From PLOWO2-12-38-17 sp963709355 (GTDB lineage Bacteria; Planctomycetota; Brocadiia; Brocadiales; Brocadiaceae), in NCBI GenBank assembly GCA_963709355.1, contig CAVPVY010000005.1:2232001-2296000 (forward strand): a stretch of DNA of 64,000 nt, given 5' to 3'. This document shows positions 34,022-42,331 of the stretch, piece by piece. A model generated the notes under the pieces. That model was not told the DNA's origin. It was given only the letters and a program-made list of their open reading frames with translations, and searched no databases. Position numbers and translations under genes: made by a program. Within the stretch, counting starts at the first letter, position 1. Every line of letters begins with the position of its first letter.

Positions 34022-36051
34022 TATGCTGCTCCGTTGCCTTTCGCGCCCGCTGTGTTAGGAGCCGCAGGTAAAGTGGACACTTGCAGGCAGCTCTTTTTCC
34101 ATGTGACTGCAACCGCCTTTTCGATGATTGTCTTCAGGCTTGGAGGAATGACCGCCGGATTGCGGGATGTGAGTTTCCGGGCAAGATAACGGGCAATTAG
34201 TGGTCTGCCGATGTCGCCACTTAGCCCCAGTTCCTTCTTGGCGTCAGCCTCCAAAGCATCTGCGTCTGGGATTTCGTTTTTCAAGTCGGTTTCCCATTTC
34301 TTTGGAAAGCACGCTACGCCGTCTGCTACGAAGAGAGCTTGAGGCTCATCCTGGCTTTCTCCAGCCAAGGCAAGGAGTTTCTTCGATTTGTCGATGATGT
34401 TCTTGTCGGAGTTGCCGCTGTCGTAATCGAAGAGGATGTAACAAGGAATATGGAGTTCGTTGAATATCCTGAAAAGCCGATCCATCGCCCCTTTTCCTCC
34501 GCATTCCACAACGCTGATGCCTTGAGGATCGAAAGCGCAGTTTGGAAGCGCGTCGCCATAAATCGAGAGGCTGTATTCCTCGGTAATGCCCTCTACAAGA
34601 ATTATCTTGGAGGCGAAGAACCCTTCATTGCGGCGTGGATTGTACGCATGGGAATACAGATCGCGCATGGATTCAGGCGTTGCATTACCCTTGAGGTTAG
34701 GAAACCGGGTCTCCAAGTCCTGAATCATTAGGGCCATAGGCAACTGCCATGCTCTGCTTACAGTCGTTTTCTTGCCGTTGGTTTTCTCACAACTGCTTTC
34801 CAGTCGGATGATCTCATCGAAATAGGCGACATCCACAAGAAGGGACGAGTGGGTTGAGAAAAGCACTTGGTCTCCGCCTTCAGCGATTTTGCGAAACAGG
34901 CGCCGGACGGTTCGTTGCGCTTGCGGGTGCATGTAGAGTTCCGGTTCCTCAACGGCGAGAATAAGATTGCGCTTCTTCCCGTCGGACGAGGATGTCATGT
35001 ATTCCGCATAGCATCTAAGAATAGTGAAGATAACCGCCCTTTGCAGGCCGTGGCCTTTGTTCTCGATGGCATTCCTGAAGCCGTCATCAACGTAGAGTTT
35101 AGGCGCACTGAGAAGGACTTCCAGCGTAGGTGTCTCGAATTCAATCTCTAAGTCGCATCCGGTGAAGAAGTCGTTCAGAAGCGTGTTGAGTTGTTTCTCG
35201 GTGTCGGCAATCAGGGAAACACGTTCGCCTCCGCCAGAGCGGTTCATCTGCTTGGATATTTCCGCCAGAATACTTTCAATCTTGGTTCTCTTCTCTTGCG
35301 TCACCGTATCCAGAATCGCGAAAAGGAGTTTCCCGAAGGGGCTGCTCTTGGTTCCCTTCGATTCTTCTGTAACGTCCCTGACTGCGGGAACGAGAACGAA
35401 GAATGGCAAAGTCCCTTTCAGGACATTGGCATATCCCTTGGGATTATCAATCCATGCGTCTTGCATCGGAATTTTATCCGCATGGGTCGTTATAAACTCC
35501 TTGGCCTTCTCCTTCCATTCTTCAACACCGGGTTTCTTGGTCGTTCCTGTCCATGAATCGGCAAAACTGACACCCTCAACAACGAGTTGATTTTTCCCCT
35601 TCCACCATTCAGTGATGTTCTTGCCGTTGATGTTGGATTCTTGAAGCCATTCTGGTTCAGGCCCGGGCTTCTTGTAGTGTTGCCCTATTCCAATCTTGTC
35701 TTCGCCCTGTTCCAAATCGGACTCGGATTCGCCGCTCTTTGCGCCCATTCTTGCGGAACGGGCCATGTGGAATGTTCCGTCCGCCATCAGATAAGCACCC
35801 AATGCTTCCTTTTCCTTGTACGTCAGATATGAGAAGATGGCTTCTACACGGATTTCCAGACTGGTGTCCTTGTTCCAGAAGGATTCCTCGTTCAATGACT
35901 TGGCGCTCGGGTTGAAGAGAAAATCCAATGCCCGAAGCACCGCTGATTTGCCAGCGTTGTTAGCGCCCACCAATGCGTGCATTCCACCGACTTCGAGGGA
36001 AACATCACGACACGAACGGAAATTCTGAATTCGAACATTAGTTAATTTCAT
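34021..36051 (-). CDS. OLD-family ATPase-nuclease (AAA plus TOPRIM)
   Basis: 676 residues. The N-terminal ABC-type ATPase has Walker A LVGANNAGKSAVLRALDFL near residue 28 and a later signature/Walker B region LAVEEPELYMHPQ, with the D-loop histidine stretch LFSTHSSLL. The C-terminal TOPRIM domain shows IILVEGITEE and the acidic pair in ILFDYDSGN. OLD proteins are metal-dependent nucleases found as the P2 exclusion factor and in Gabija. Here it is the first tightly coupled gene before mod (1-nt overlap), preceded by GGAGGAGAAG. Its base composition is clearly more G/C-rich than that of the Res gene. Confidence 0.88.
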   Translation of the reverse strand: MKLTNVRIQNFRSCRDVSLEVGGMHALVGANNAGKSAVLRALDFLFNPSAKSLNEESFWNKDTSLEIRVEAIFSYLTYKEKEALGAYLMADGTFHMARSARMGAKSGESESDLEQGEDKIGIGQHYKKPGPEPEWLQESNINGKNITEWWKGKNQLVVEGVSFADSWTGTTKKPGVEEWKEKAKEFITTHADKIPMQDAWIDNPKGYANVLKGTLPFFVLVPAVRDVTEESKGTKSSPFGKLLFAILDTVTQEKRTKIESILAEISKQMNRSGGGERVSLIADTEKQLNTLLNDFFTGCDLEIEFETPTLEVLLSAPKLYVDDGFRNAIENKGHGLQRAVIFTILRCYAEYMTSSSDGKKRNLILAVEEPELYMHPQAQRTVRRLFRKIAEGGDQVLFSTHSSLLVDVAYFDEIIRLESSCEKTNGKKTTVSRAWQLPMALMIQDLETRFPNLKGNATPESMRDLYSHAYNPRRNEGFFASKIILVEGITEEYSLSIYGDALPNCAFDPQGISVVECGGKGAMDRLFRIFNELHIPCYILFDYDSGNSDKNIIDKSKKLLALAGESQDEPQALFVADGVACFPKKWETDLKNEIPDADALEADAKKELGLSGDIGRPLIARYLARKLTSRNPAVIPPSLKTIIEKAVAVTWKKSCLQVSTLPAAPNTAGAKGNGAA

Positions 36052-36147
36052 CGTGCTCTTCTCCTCCCCTCACGTAGTCTTCTATTCGGTATAGTTCCGC
36101 TGATTTTGTCACCGACACGATTATGGACCTTTCTAATCGGCAAGAGC

Positions 36148-37425
36148 TTAATCACCAACACTTCGAGAATCTGATTCTATAGCCTTCAATTCCAGCCCCT
36201 CAATCTCCTGCAATGTCTTCCCTGCAATCCCCTGCAAGTCCCCATACATTCCCACAGTCGCCTGCATAACGCGCTCAATCTGCTCCTCGCGCTTGGCCCA
36301 CTGCTTCATTATAGCTTTTTTCTCCTTGTCGAGGTCTTCCTGCATAGACGAAAATGCCTCAACAATAGCCTGAACTCGCTGGCGAAAACGTGGGCCGGTA
36401 AGGTACTGGTAAATCATTTCCATTTTGGTCTGCTGCCCCTCGGATGCTTGACGGGCAGATGCAACCTCAATCAGCGTATGGCGAAGCGTCATAGCAACGG
36501 GAATAGCCGCTTTTGGATGTGCCACCCAAACACCATCTATCAATTCGAATGTTTCCACGCCCTTCGGGAGGGTTTGACTGACGATTACGGCAATTTCTGC
36601 CTTTGCTGCCCGCTGGTCTTCGCGGAGTTTGACAAGCCAGCCATCACTCCAGCTCTTGGTTCTTTTGGACTCCCACAAGATAGTACCGCAAGATTGGCCG
36701 AGCGGGCCTATGACTCTATGCAATACATCTCCGCCAAGCTCGCCCTTCGGGACAGGTTCGATTATGTCGCGGGGAAATTTCGTGTTCAACAACGTTTCAA
36801 GCTCAAGCTCCTGGACTTCTCCCTGAAGTTGCTGTGAACCCTGCTCAGCCTTGCGTTTAAGTTCTTCTATCTGTTTTTGCATTGAGGCGATGGTTTGTTC
36901 CTTCTCCATTACCTTATACTTCAACTGTTCCTCAGCTTCTTTGTGTGCCTGCTCACGGATTGCAGTCAACCCATCTTGCACCCGTTTCTCAACCGTTAGG
37001 TCCAATTCACGTTTGGCATCATCAAGTTCACGTTGTTTTCGAATAATTTCAGCCTGTGCCTTTTGTGCCTCGGCAAGTTTTTCGTCCCGCTGTTTGAGAA
37101 CTTCCTGTAGATCAGTAATCTCCTTAGTCTTTTGCTCAAGGTCGGTCGCCAGAGCAAGTTTGGCTTTCCTGGATTCTTCGGCGACTATCTTGGCACGTTC
37201 CTGTCGCAGTTTCTCGGCTACTTGATTGTCTATGGCTTCTTTTGCCTTAGAAAGGGCATCTTCTTGCTCACGAAGCAACGATTCACGCTTGGCGATGTCT
37301 GCGTCTTTCTGTGCCAAACGCTGCTCGTAATCGCGACGGGCGGACTCGATGATCGGCGCCGCAAGCGATTCTGTCAGTTTGATCTCAGTCTGGCATTTCG
37401 GACAAGTAATCATTGGCTCTGTCAT
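36148..37425 (-). CDS. DUF2130 coiled-coil protein
   Basis: 425 residues. It opens with a zinc-ribbon-like ITCPKCQTEIKLTESL, followed by a long charged coiled coil (about residues 30-210) and the DUF2130 domain (LNTKFPRDIIEPVPKGELGG; CGTILWESKRTKSWSDGW; IYQYLTGPRFRQRV). The domain includes an E-x-K pattern reminiscent of restriction-type nucleases, though this is not proved. AAGGAG lies before the ATG. It lies 96 nt upstream of the OLD gene on the same strand, so it may belong to the same defence operon. Confidence 0.85.
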   Translation of the reverse strand: MTEPMITCPKCQTEIKLTESLAAPIIESARRDYEQRLAQKDADIAKRESLLREQEDALSKAKEAIDNQVAEKLRQERAKIVAEESRKAKLALATDLEQKTKEITDLQEVLKQRDEKLAEAQKAQAEIIRKQRELDDAKRELDLTVEKRVQDGLTAIREQAHKEAEEQLKYKVMEKEQTIASMQKQIEELKRKAEQGSQQLQGEVQELELETLLNTKFPRDIIEPVPKGELGGDVLHRVIGPLGQSCGTILWESKRTKSWSDGWLVKLREDQRAAKAEIAVIVSQTLPKGVETFELIDGVWVAHPKAAIPVAMTLRHTLIEVASARQASEGQQTKMEMIYQYLTGPRFRQRVQAIVEAFSSMQEDLDKEKKAIMKQWAKREEQIERVMQATVGMYGDLQGIAGKTLQEIEGLELKAIESDSRSVGD

Positions 37426-37444
37426 ATATTTCTCCTTGATGGTC

Positions 37445-37534
37445 TCAACAAATCGGCATCCCGAGGAGCAACGCTATCAGTAGCCGATTCTCCTTGCCTA
37501 TCCATGTAAGTTCTAATCGCTGCGTTTTAGACAT
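37445..37534 (-). pseudogene. Remnant of a mod gene (first ~17 codons)
   Basis: Reads MSKTQRLELTWIGKENR, then diverges and stops after 29 codons. LELTWIGK is identical to the start of the intact Mod at 34.0 kb (MANYKTKLELTWIGKDNQ). It shows that a second mod-like gene once began here and was lost by deletion, or that the mod start was copied during rearrangement. Confidence 0.6.
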
Positions 37535-37652
37535 TAACAATGTCACAGTATCTGCTTATAATACCCCTCAGTAAGCTGTGGGTTTGTATATTTTTTCCTG
37601 ATGGCGCCCTAAGCCCCAAAAACACCTTGCAGGCAAATAAAGTTCAATATTT

Positions 37653-37680
37653 CCCTTATAAAATAAGGGGTTTTATTTTA
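37653..37680 (+). terminator. Terminator-like hairpin
   Basis: CCCTTATAAAATAAGGGG followed by TTTTATTTTA: 7-bp stem, 3-nt loop and a T-rich tail on the plus strand. No plus-strand gene ends nearby, so it may be a relic of a lost gene. Confidence 0.35.
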
Positions 37681-37902
37681 TTTGCTTTTGTCTAAAGCAA
37701 ATAAAGTTTTCTCATCAGAACTTGGCAATCTATAGTAAACGGTTCAATTTCAATCTGCTGCGATTTAAACACCAACTCTCTCCCAATGCCCGCCTTTGTC
37801 GGGGCCGGTGCAATTGAATTTTTATTATTTTACCCATTGTCTAAAATCCTTTTGCAATATTCCCAACCCAACGAACCGGAAGAGAAAGTCTATCTGTTTC
37901 CT

Positions 37903-37932
37903 CACACAAAGCCACCAAGACACAAAGATTTA
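37903..37932. repeat. Left flank repeat of the GxxExxY cassette
   Basis: TCACACAAAGCCACCAAGAC then ACAAAG. It is matched in inverted orientation at 38332-38364 and related to the repeat at 18905-18965. Confidence 0.6.
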
Positions 37933-38316
37933 TTGTATATCTCCATTGATTATTCTTGATATCCCATCCTTCATTAAGGCTTCCCCAAAATTCAGCAAAT
38001 ATCCAAGCTTATACCCTGTCAAACGCAAGTAGGTTAAAACCTGTTTCTTGTAAGCTTTATTAACGGATTCCACGGATTTCAACTCGATTATCACCTTGTT
38101 CTCAACGAGAATATCGGCTCGAAACCCTTCATCAAATTTTATCCCATGATATTCTATCGGAATGGATACTTGACGGTTGACGGATAACCCACGTTTCTCA
38201 AGCTCGTAAGCAAGGATGACTTCATAAACACTTTCAAGCAGTCCTGGTCCCAGTTCAACATGAACTGCAACCGCAGCATCAACTATAATTTTCCCAATTT
38301 CATTTTCATTCATCAT
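37930..38316 (-). CDS. GxxExxY protein
   Basis: 128 residues. The name-giving motif is present (GPGLLESVYE, near residues 22-31) with the later VENKVIIELKSVESVNKAYKK, a D/E-x-K pattern suggesting a PD-(D/E)xK-type nuclease fold, and RLTGYKLGYLLNFG. The family is common in planctomycetes and other phyla; its role is not established. The gene sits neatly between inverted copies of a CACAAAG-type repeat, like an independent cassette inserted in the island between DUF2130 and the SNF2 helicase. Confidence 0.85.
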   Translation of the reverse strand: MMNENEIGKIIVDAAVAVHVELGPGLLESVYEVILAYELEKRGLSVNRQVSIPIEYHGIKFDEGFRADILVENKVIIELKSVESVNKAYKKQVLTYLRLTGYKLGYLLNFGEALMKDGISRIINGDIQ

Positions 38317-38331
38317 TCTTTACTCTTTGAG

Positions 38332-38364
38332 ACTTTGAGGCTTTGTGTCTTTGTGTGATTACTT
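38332..38364. repeat. Right flank repeat of the GxxExxY cassette
   Basis: GACTTTGAGGCTTTGTGTCT then TTGTGTGATTAC, the inverted counterpart of the repeat at 37903-37932, just outside the start of the GxxExxY gene. Confidence 0.6.
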
Positions 38365-38518
38365 CTCTTCTTCGGAACAGTTCAACCAACAAAAACAGTC
38401 TTCAACCCTTTATCATTGGTAAATTCAGCCTGCCTTTTATCATGGTTTCGGATAAAGGCTTTCCTGCAATCGCAATAGTCCTGCCAAGCGGCAACCTCCC
38501 TTCATAATCTACTTACAA

Positions 38519-40432
38519 TTATATAACTTTCCACCTGACAGTAAACAGTTCTGTTGTTTCTATCTTTTGCTTCAATCGTACCTCGATTTCTCCAATTAAT
38601 ACTTCTTTTTTATTATCTACATCATCCTGTGTCTGATATAAATTCAAACGCATGGTATTACGTTTCTTTTCCATTTCCTTTATCTGCCTGTGTGCCGTTA
38701 CTTTCTCTTCAAGATTCAGTATCTTTTTTGCCTCTGTCTTACGGCATTTTATCTCTTTATCCAATTCTTTCAATTCAATTTCCATGCTGCTTTTCACATC
38801 TTCTGCCCATCTGTCTAATTTTTCCATCTCGGTATCGAAGAAACCTGTATTACGTTCAGCATTCATTTGCAGGATTTTGGCTTGCTGTCTCTGGGCTATT
38901 TGATTTATAAGATTCTTAACATGAGAACCCACCCCTGAATCCCCTGCCGTATTACCCACCCCTAAATCCCCTCCCAAGAGGGGACTTGTTAATGCAGGCA
39001 GTGAAAATAGCCTTTTGCATTGCTCAATATCCAATTCTGTACCTGCATCTGTCACGCTGCATAACAAAATTTGATCTTCAGTTTCAAACGAATTAATTGT
39101 TAAGGTAATTACAGATAACCAGCCTGACTTTGCTACAAGGGACTCTAAAATATTTATTTTCTTGATAGAGTCTGAGTAATTGAATACTAATTCCTGAACC
39201 ATTAAAGGTAAAGATTTGGTTTTTTCGATAATACGCTGAGCCAAAGGATGCCCAACTCTATAAATGTTTACGTCGTCAATATTCTTTCCTAGTTTGTAGG
39301 GGCCAGGATGTATCTTTTCGCCAACAAAAGGGTTTTCACGTAAGGTAAAAGAGTGCTCGTCTATCGCAAAATCAGCGTAAGGTTCAAGATAGTGTTTCGT
39401 AATTTCCCATAACCAATATTCATATTTTGACAAATATTCTTTACTCTCCTGTAAATTAACACGTAATTTTTCATGTACCTCCTCATCGAAATTTTCTAAC
39501 AAATTATTTCTGGCGTCTTTCATGCGATCTTCAATCTGTTCTTCCAGTTCCTTTTGTAACTGGTCAAATAAGGACTGTATTTCTTCCGTAGTCCTGCAAT
39601 GTTGGTAAATCTGTGCAATCCGTTTTTCAAAATTAACACCCGATTCAATACTACCCAATACTTCATCGCTTGCCCCAAAAATACCGTCAAAAAGTTTGAA
39701 TTTTTCTTTCAATAACTGATAAACTCTCTGATCTGCAGCATTACTCTTATTTAGGAAATTTACGACAACTACATCAAACTTTTGTCCGTACCGGTGGCAT
39801 CGCCCGATTCTTTGCTCGATACGTTGAGGATTCCAGGGTAAATCATAATTTACTACCAGAGAGCAAAATTGCAGGTTAATACCTTCTGCGGCGGCTTCTG
39901 TGGCTATCATGATAACTGCTTCATCCCTGAAATAATCTACTATTGCAGCCCGCTTATCGGCACTTTTTGAGCCTGTGATTCTGTCTGTGCCAAGATGCTT
40001 CTCAAGCCATTTTTTATAAATATCTTTGGATTTCTGGTCGTTGTTTGAACCGTTGAATAAAACTATCCTGTCCTTGTAATCGGTATTTTCTAATATTCTA
40101 TTCAGATATGCTTGTGTTCTTGTAGATTCGGTAAATATGATGGCTTTTTTATTACCACCCAGACGTTCTATTTCAGCAAAACCCTTTTTCAGGGCGGTCA
40201 GGAGAACCTCTCCCTTTGAATTTCGGGTAATAGACCTGGCAAGATGTTGAAATTCCTTCAGGTCATTGATTTCTTTTTTGATGTCTTTAATTTCCTCTGA
40301 AGTGTAAAGTTCTTCTTTTGTTTCAGTAACGGGTTGATTTTCTTCTTCAGCATCTTCCCATTCATCCTTAATTTCATCATAAGATTCAAAATCCTGAGAC
40401 ACTATCTGCTCAATGTCTTCCTGTAGCCCCAC
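38519..40432 (-). pseudogene. SNF2-type helicase, C-terminal part (frameshifted gene)
   Basis: 637 codons from a GTG at 40432. It contains the second RecA-like motor domain (KAIIFTESTRTQAYLN; EGINLQFCSLVVNYDLPWNP; QRIEQRIGRCHRYGQK) and a long coiled-coil C-terminus. The first motor domain is in the frame to the right. Adding one G to the G-run at 40427-40430 would join both frames into one protein of about 970 residues, so this is one gene with a 1-base loss. Around codon 480 a G/C-rich repeat is translated in frame (TSPLLGGDLGVG). Such large SNF2 helicases are typical defence-island members. Confidence 0.85.
38929..38990. repeat. G/C-rich repeat inside the SNF2 helicase frame
   Basis: Two units, CCCACCCCTGAATCCCCTG and CCCACCCCTAAATCCCCTCC, the second followed by CAAGAGGGGACTTG. 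Translated in frame as SPLLGGDLGVG and GDSGVG. Confidence 0.6.
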
Positions 40433-41442
40433 TGGGTAGTTACGATATTTTCAAGTTTTATTGCAAGGGCATCTAATGTCCCTGAAATCGCAAAGGTTGA
40501 CGATGCCAATAATTTCCTCAGGATTAACGTCATGAGTTGTCTTTGACCTGGCGGAAGGGCAAATAGATTTTCCCTTTGTAAATAAGCTGAAACCAGGTCA
40601 TAAAGCCTTTGTTCATCAGGAGACGGGACAAACTCCTGCGTTATTGCTATTCTATTGGTGTATTTTACATATTCTAATACCTGCCTGCGGAGCGTCCTTA
40701 TACAAATGGGTTTTAGTCTTTCTTTAAGATTATGAAAATCATTTTCATTTGCTAATCTGGCAAACTGATTTTTATAACTCTTTAAATCACCAAAGGTATA
40801 ATCGTCAATGATACTGACTAAACCATAGAGTTCTAACAAAGAATTTTGGAGCGGCGTTGCGGTAAGCAGCATTTTGGGGGCGTGGGCTACGGCATTTTTG
40901 ACAGCAGTGGCAATTTTATTTGACGGCTTATAAACGTTTCTTAATCTATGTGCTTCATCAATGACCACTAAGTCCCAGGGGATATTTTTGATGTAAACAT
41001 CTTTAGCCCTCGCAAAATGGTATGAGCAAATGATTATTTCATTCTGGTTGAAGGGATTTAAGTTTCCCTTTTTAATCTCCTGATTAAAAGAAGGCGTTTC
41101 CAGTATAAGTGACGAAAGGAAGAATTTGTCCAGTAATTCCTGATTCCATTGTTTACGAAGGTTTGATGGCACGATAACCAGGATTTTCCGTTTTCTCTCA
41201 GCCCACTTTTGTGAGATAACCAGACCGGCTTCGATGGTTTTCCCCAGCCCTACCTCATCCGCCAGTATAGCGCCCTTAGAAAGCGGAGAATGGAATGCAA
41301 ATAAAGCAGCCTCAACCTGATGCGGATTTAAGTCTACATGGGCATCCAAAAGAGCGGATGCCAGCTTTTGCAAGCTATCCGAAGAGCTGCGTTTCGTAAG
41401 TTCGAATGCAAAATATTTTGCGTGATAAGGTGTTATTTGCAT
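40402..41442 (-). pseudogene. SNF2-type helicase, N-terminal part (frameshifted gene)
   Basis: 346 codons. First motor domain: HQVEAALFAF, Walker A ADEVGLGKTIEAG near residue 70, IVPSNLRKQWNQEL, the DEAH box VVIDEAHRLRN, LTATPLQNSLLELYG. It ends in LASSTFAISGTLDALAIKLENIV and then runs out of frame. The remaining two thirds continue in another frame to the left (38519-40432), with a 31-nt overlap. AAGGAAAG lies before the ATG. If the break is genuine, this half has ATP-binding motifs but no second motor lobe and should be inactive. Confidence 0.85.
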
Positions 41443-41489
41443 CTTTCCTTAATATAACTAAAAAAACAACTTCCTTGAACAACCAACAC

Positions 41490-42188
41490 CTAAGTCATAA
41501 TCCCCCTATCCTTGAAACTTACATAAGTCCCGTGACCTACGATTATATGATCAAGGACTTTTATACCAATTATTTGCCCTGCTTCTACCAGCCGACTTGT
41601 AATTTGGATGTCTTCTTTGCTGGGTTCAGGGTCGCCTGACGGATGATTATGCACAAAGATTACTGAAGCGGCAGATTCTTTAATTGCCGATTTAAATGCC
41701 TCTCTGGGATGTGCAAAACTGGAGTTTAAACTTCCCTTAGTAACTTCAGATTCTTTAATAAAACGGTTTTTGTTATCAAGTAAAACTGACAGAAAAGTTT
41801 CTTGTTTCTTCATGCGCAATCGTTCGTGGAAATGTTCAAAGATATCCCTGCTGCATTTAAACTGCTGTTGTGGTTTAACAAAGGTTGTGGAAAAGCGCAT
41901 TGCAATAGCAAGAGATGCCTTAATCTGCGCAGCCCGTGCGGGTCCAATGCCCTTTGTCTTACATAATTCAGAGATGGAAGCCATGCTCAAATCGCGAAAA
42001 TTACCATATTTTGAAAGGAGGTCTTGTGCCAGATCAATCGCAGTATAATTGGCAGTGCCATCTCGAATTATAATTCCCAGCAGTTCCGCGTCCGTAAGGT
42101 ACTTATCGCCGTACTGAATCAACCTTTCACGCGGTCGTTCATGGGCAGGAAGTTGCTTAATCGTGGGCCGTTTACTTTCTTTTTTCAT
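41490..42188 (-). CDS. radC: RadC-family (JAB1/MPN) protein
   Basis: 232 residues. N-terminal helix-hairpin-helix region (LPAHERPRERL; TKGIGPARAAQIKA) and a C-terminal JAB1/MPN metalloprotease-like domain with the zinc motif HNHPSGDPEPSKED. The family is often called a DNA repair protein, but that role was withdrawn in E. coli; the function is unsettled. A TTGACA-16-TATAAT promoter ends 8 nt before the ATG and no Shine-Dalgarno is visible, suggesting a leaderless mRNA. It lies 47 nt from the helicase gene on the same strand. Confidence 0.93.
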   Translation of the reverse strand: MKKESKRPTIKQLPAHERPRERLIQYGDKYLTDAELLGIIIRDGTANYTAIDLAQDLLSKYGNFRDLSMASISELCKTKGIGPARAAQIKASLAIAMRFSTTFVKPQQQFKCSRDIFEHFHERLRMKKQETFLSVLLDNKNRFIKESEVTKGSLNSSFAHPREAFKSAIKESAASVIFVHNHPSGDPEPSKEDIQITSRLVEAGQIIGIKVLDHIIVGHGTYVSFKDRGIMT

Positions 42189-42196
42189 ACATGCAA

Positions 42197-42224
42197 ATTA
42201 TACTTCAATAATTACCACTGTCAA
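42197..42224 (-). promoter_or_regulatory. radC promoter, nearly leaderless
   Basis: Minus strand perfect TTGACA, 16-nt spacer, perfect TATAAT. The expected start is 1-2 nt before the radC ATG at 42188. Confidence 0.6.
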
Positions 42225-42262
42225 CAAATGCCTTGTAAATACACACCATCCAGAAAAAACAT

Positions 42263-42291
42263 TTGATTAAATAACCTGCCTTGTTTATAGT
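42263..42291 (+). promoter_or_regulatory. Promoter of the DUF2284 gene
   Basis: TTGATT, 17-nt spacer, TATAGT. Expected start near 42298. This rules out an upstream start at 42281 and supports the ATG at 42332. It is back to back with the radC promoter. Confidence 0.5.
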
Positions 42292-42331
42292 AGCGTTGTG
42301 GCAAGATTCAAAAAATCTCTGGAGATGTTTT

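Larger units (their letters stand above)
37426..37929. other. Gene-free stretch with a mod remnant and hairpins
   Basis: About 500 nt. It holds the start of a decayed methyltransferase gene (37445-37534), a cluster of small hairpins and direct repeats (37630-37715, including GCAAATAAAGTT twice) and the left flank of the GxxExxY cassette. The rest shows no gene that I can support. Confidence 0.6.

Noticed and set aside
34021..36051. Gabija defence pair
   Set aside because: The OLD-type nuclease resembles GajA, but no UvrD-like GajB helicase lies beside it; the neighbours are mod, fic and DUF2130.
28565..41442. DISARM or BREX system
   Set aside because: SNF2 helicase and methyltransferase are present, but the DISARM core (DrmA, DUF1998 DrmB, PLD DrmC) and the BREX core (PglZ, BrxC, BrxL) are not.
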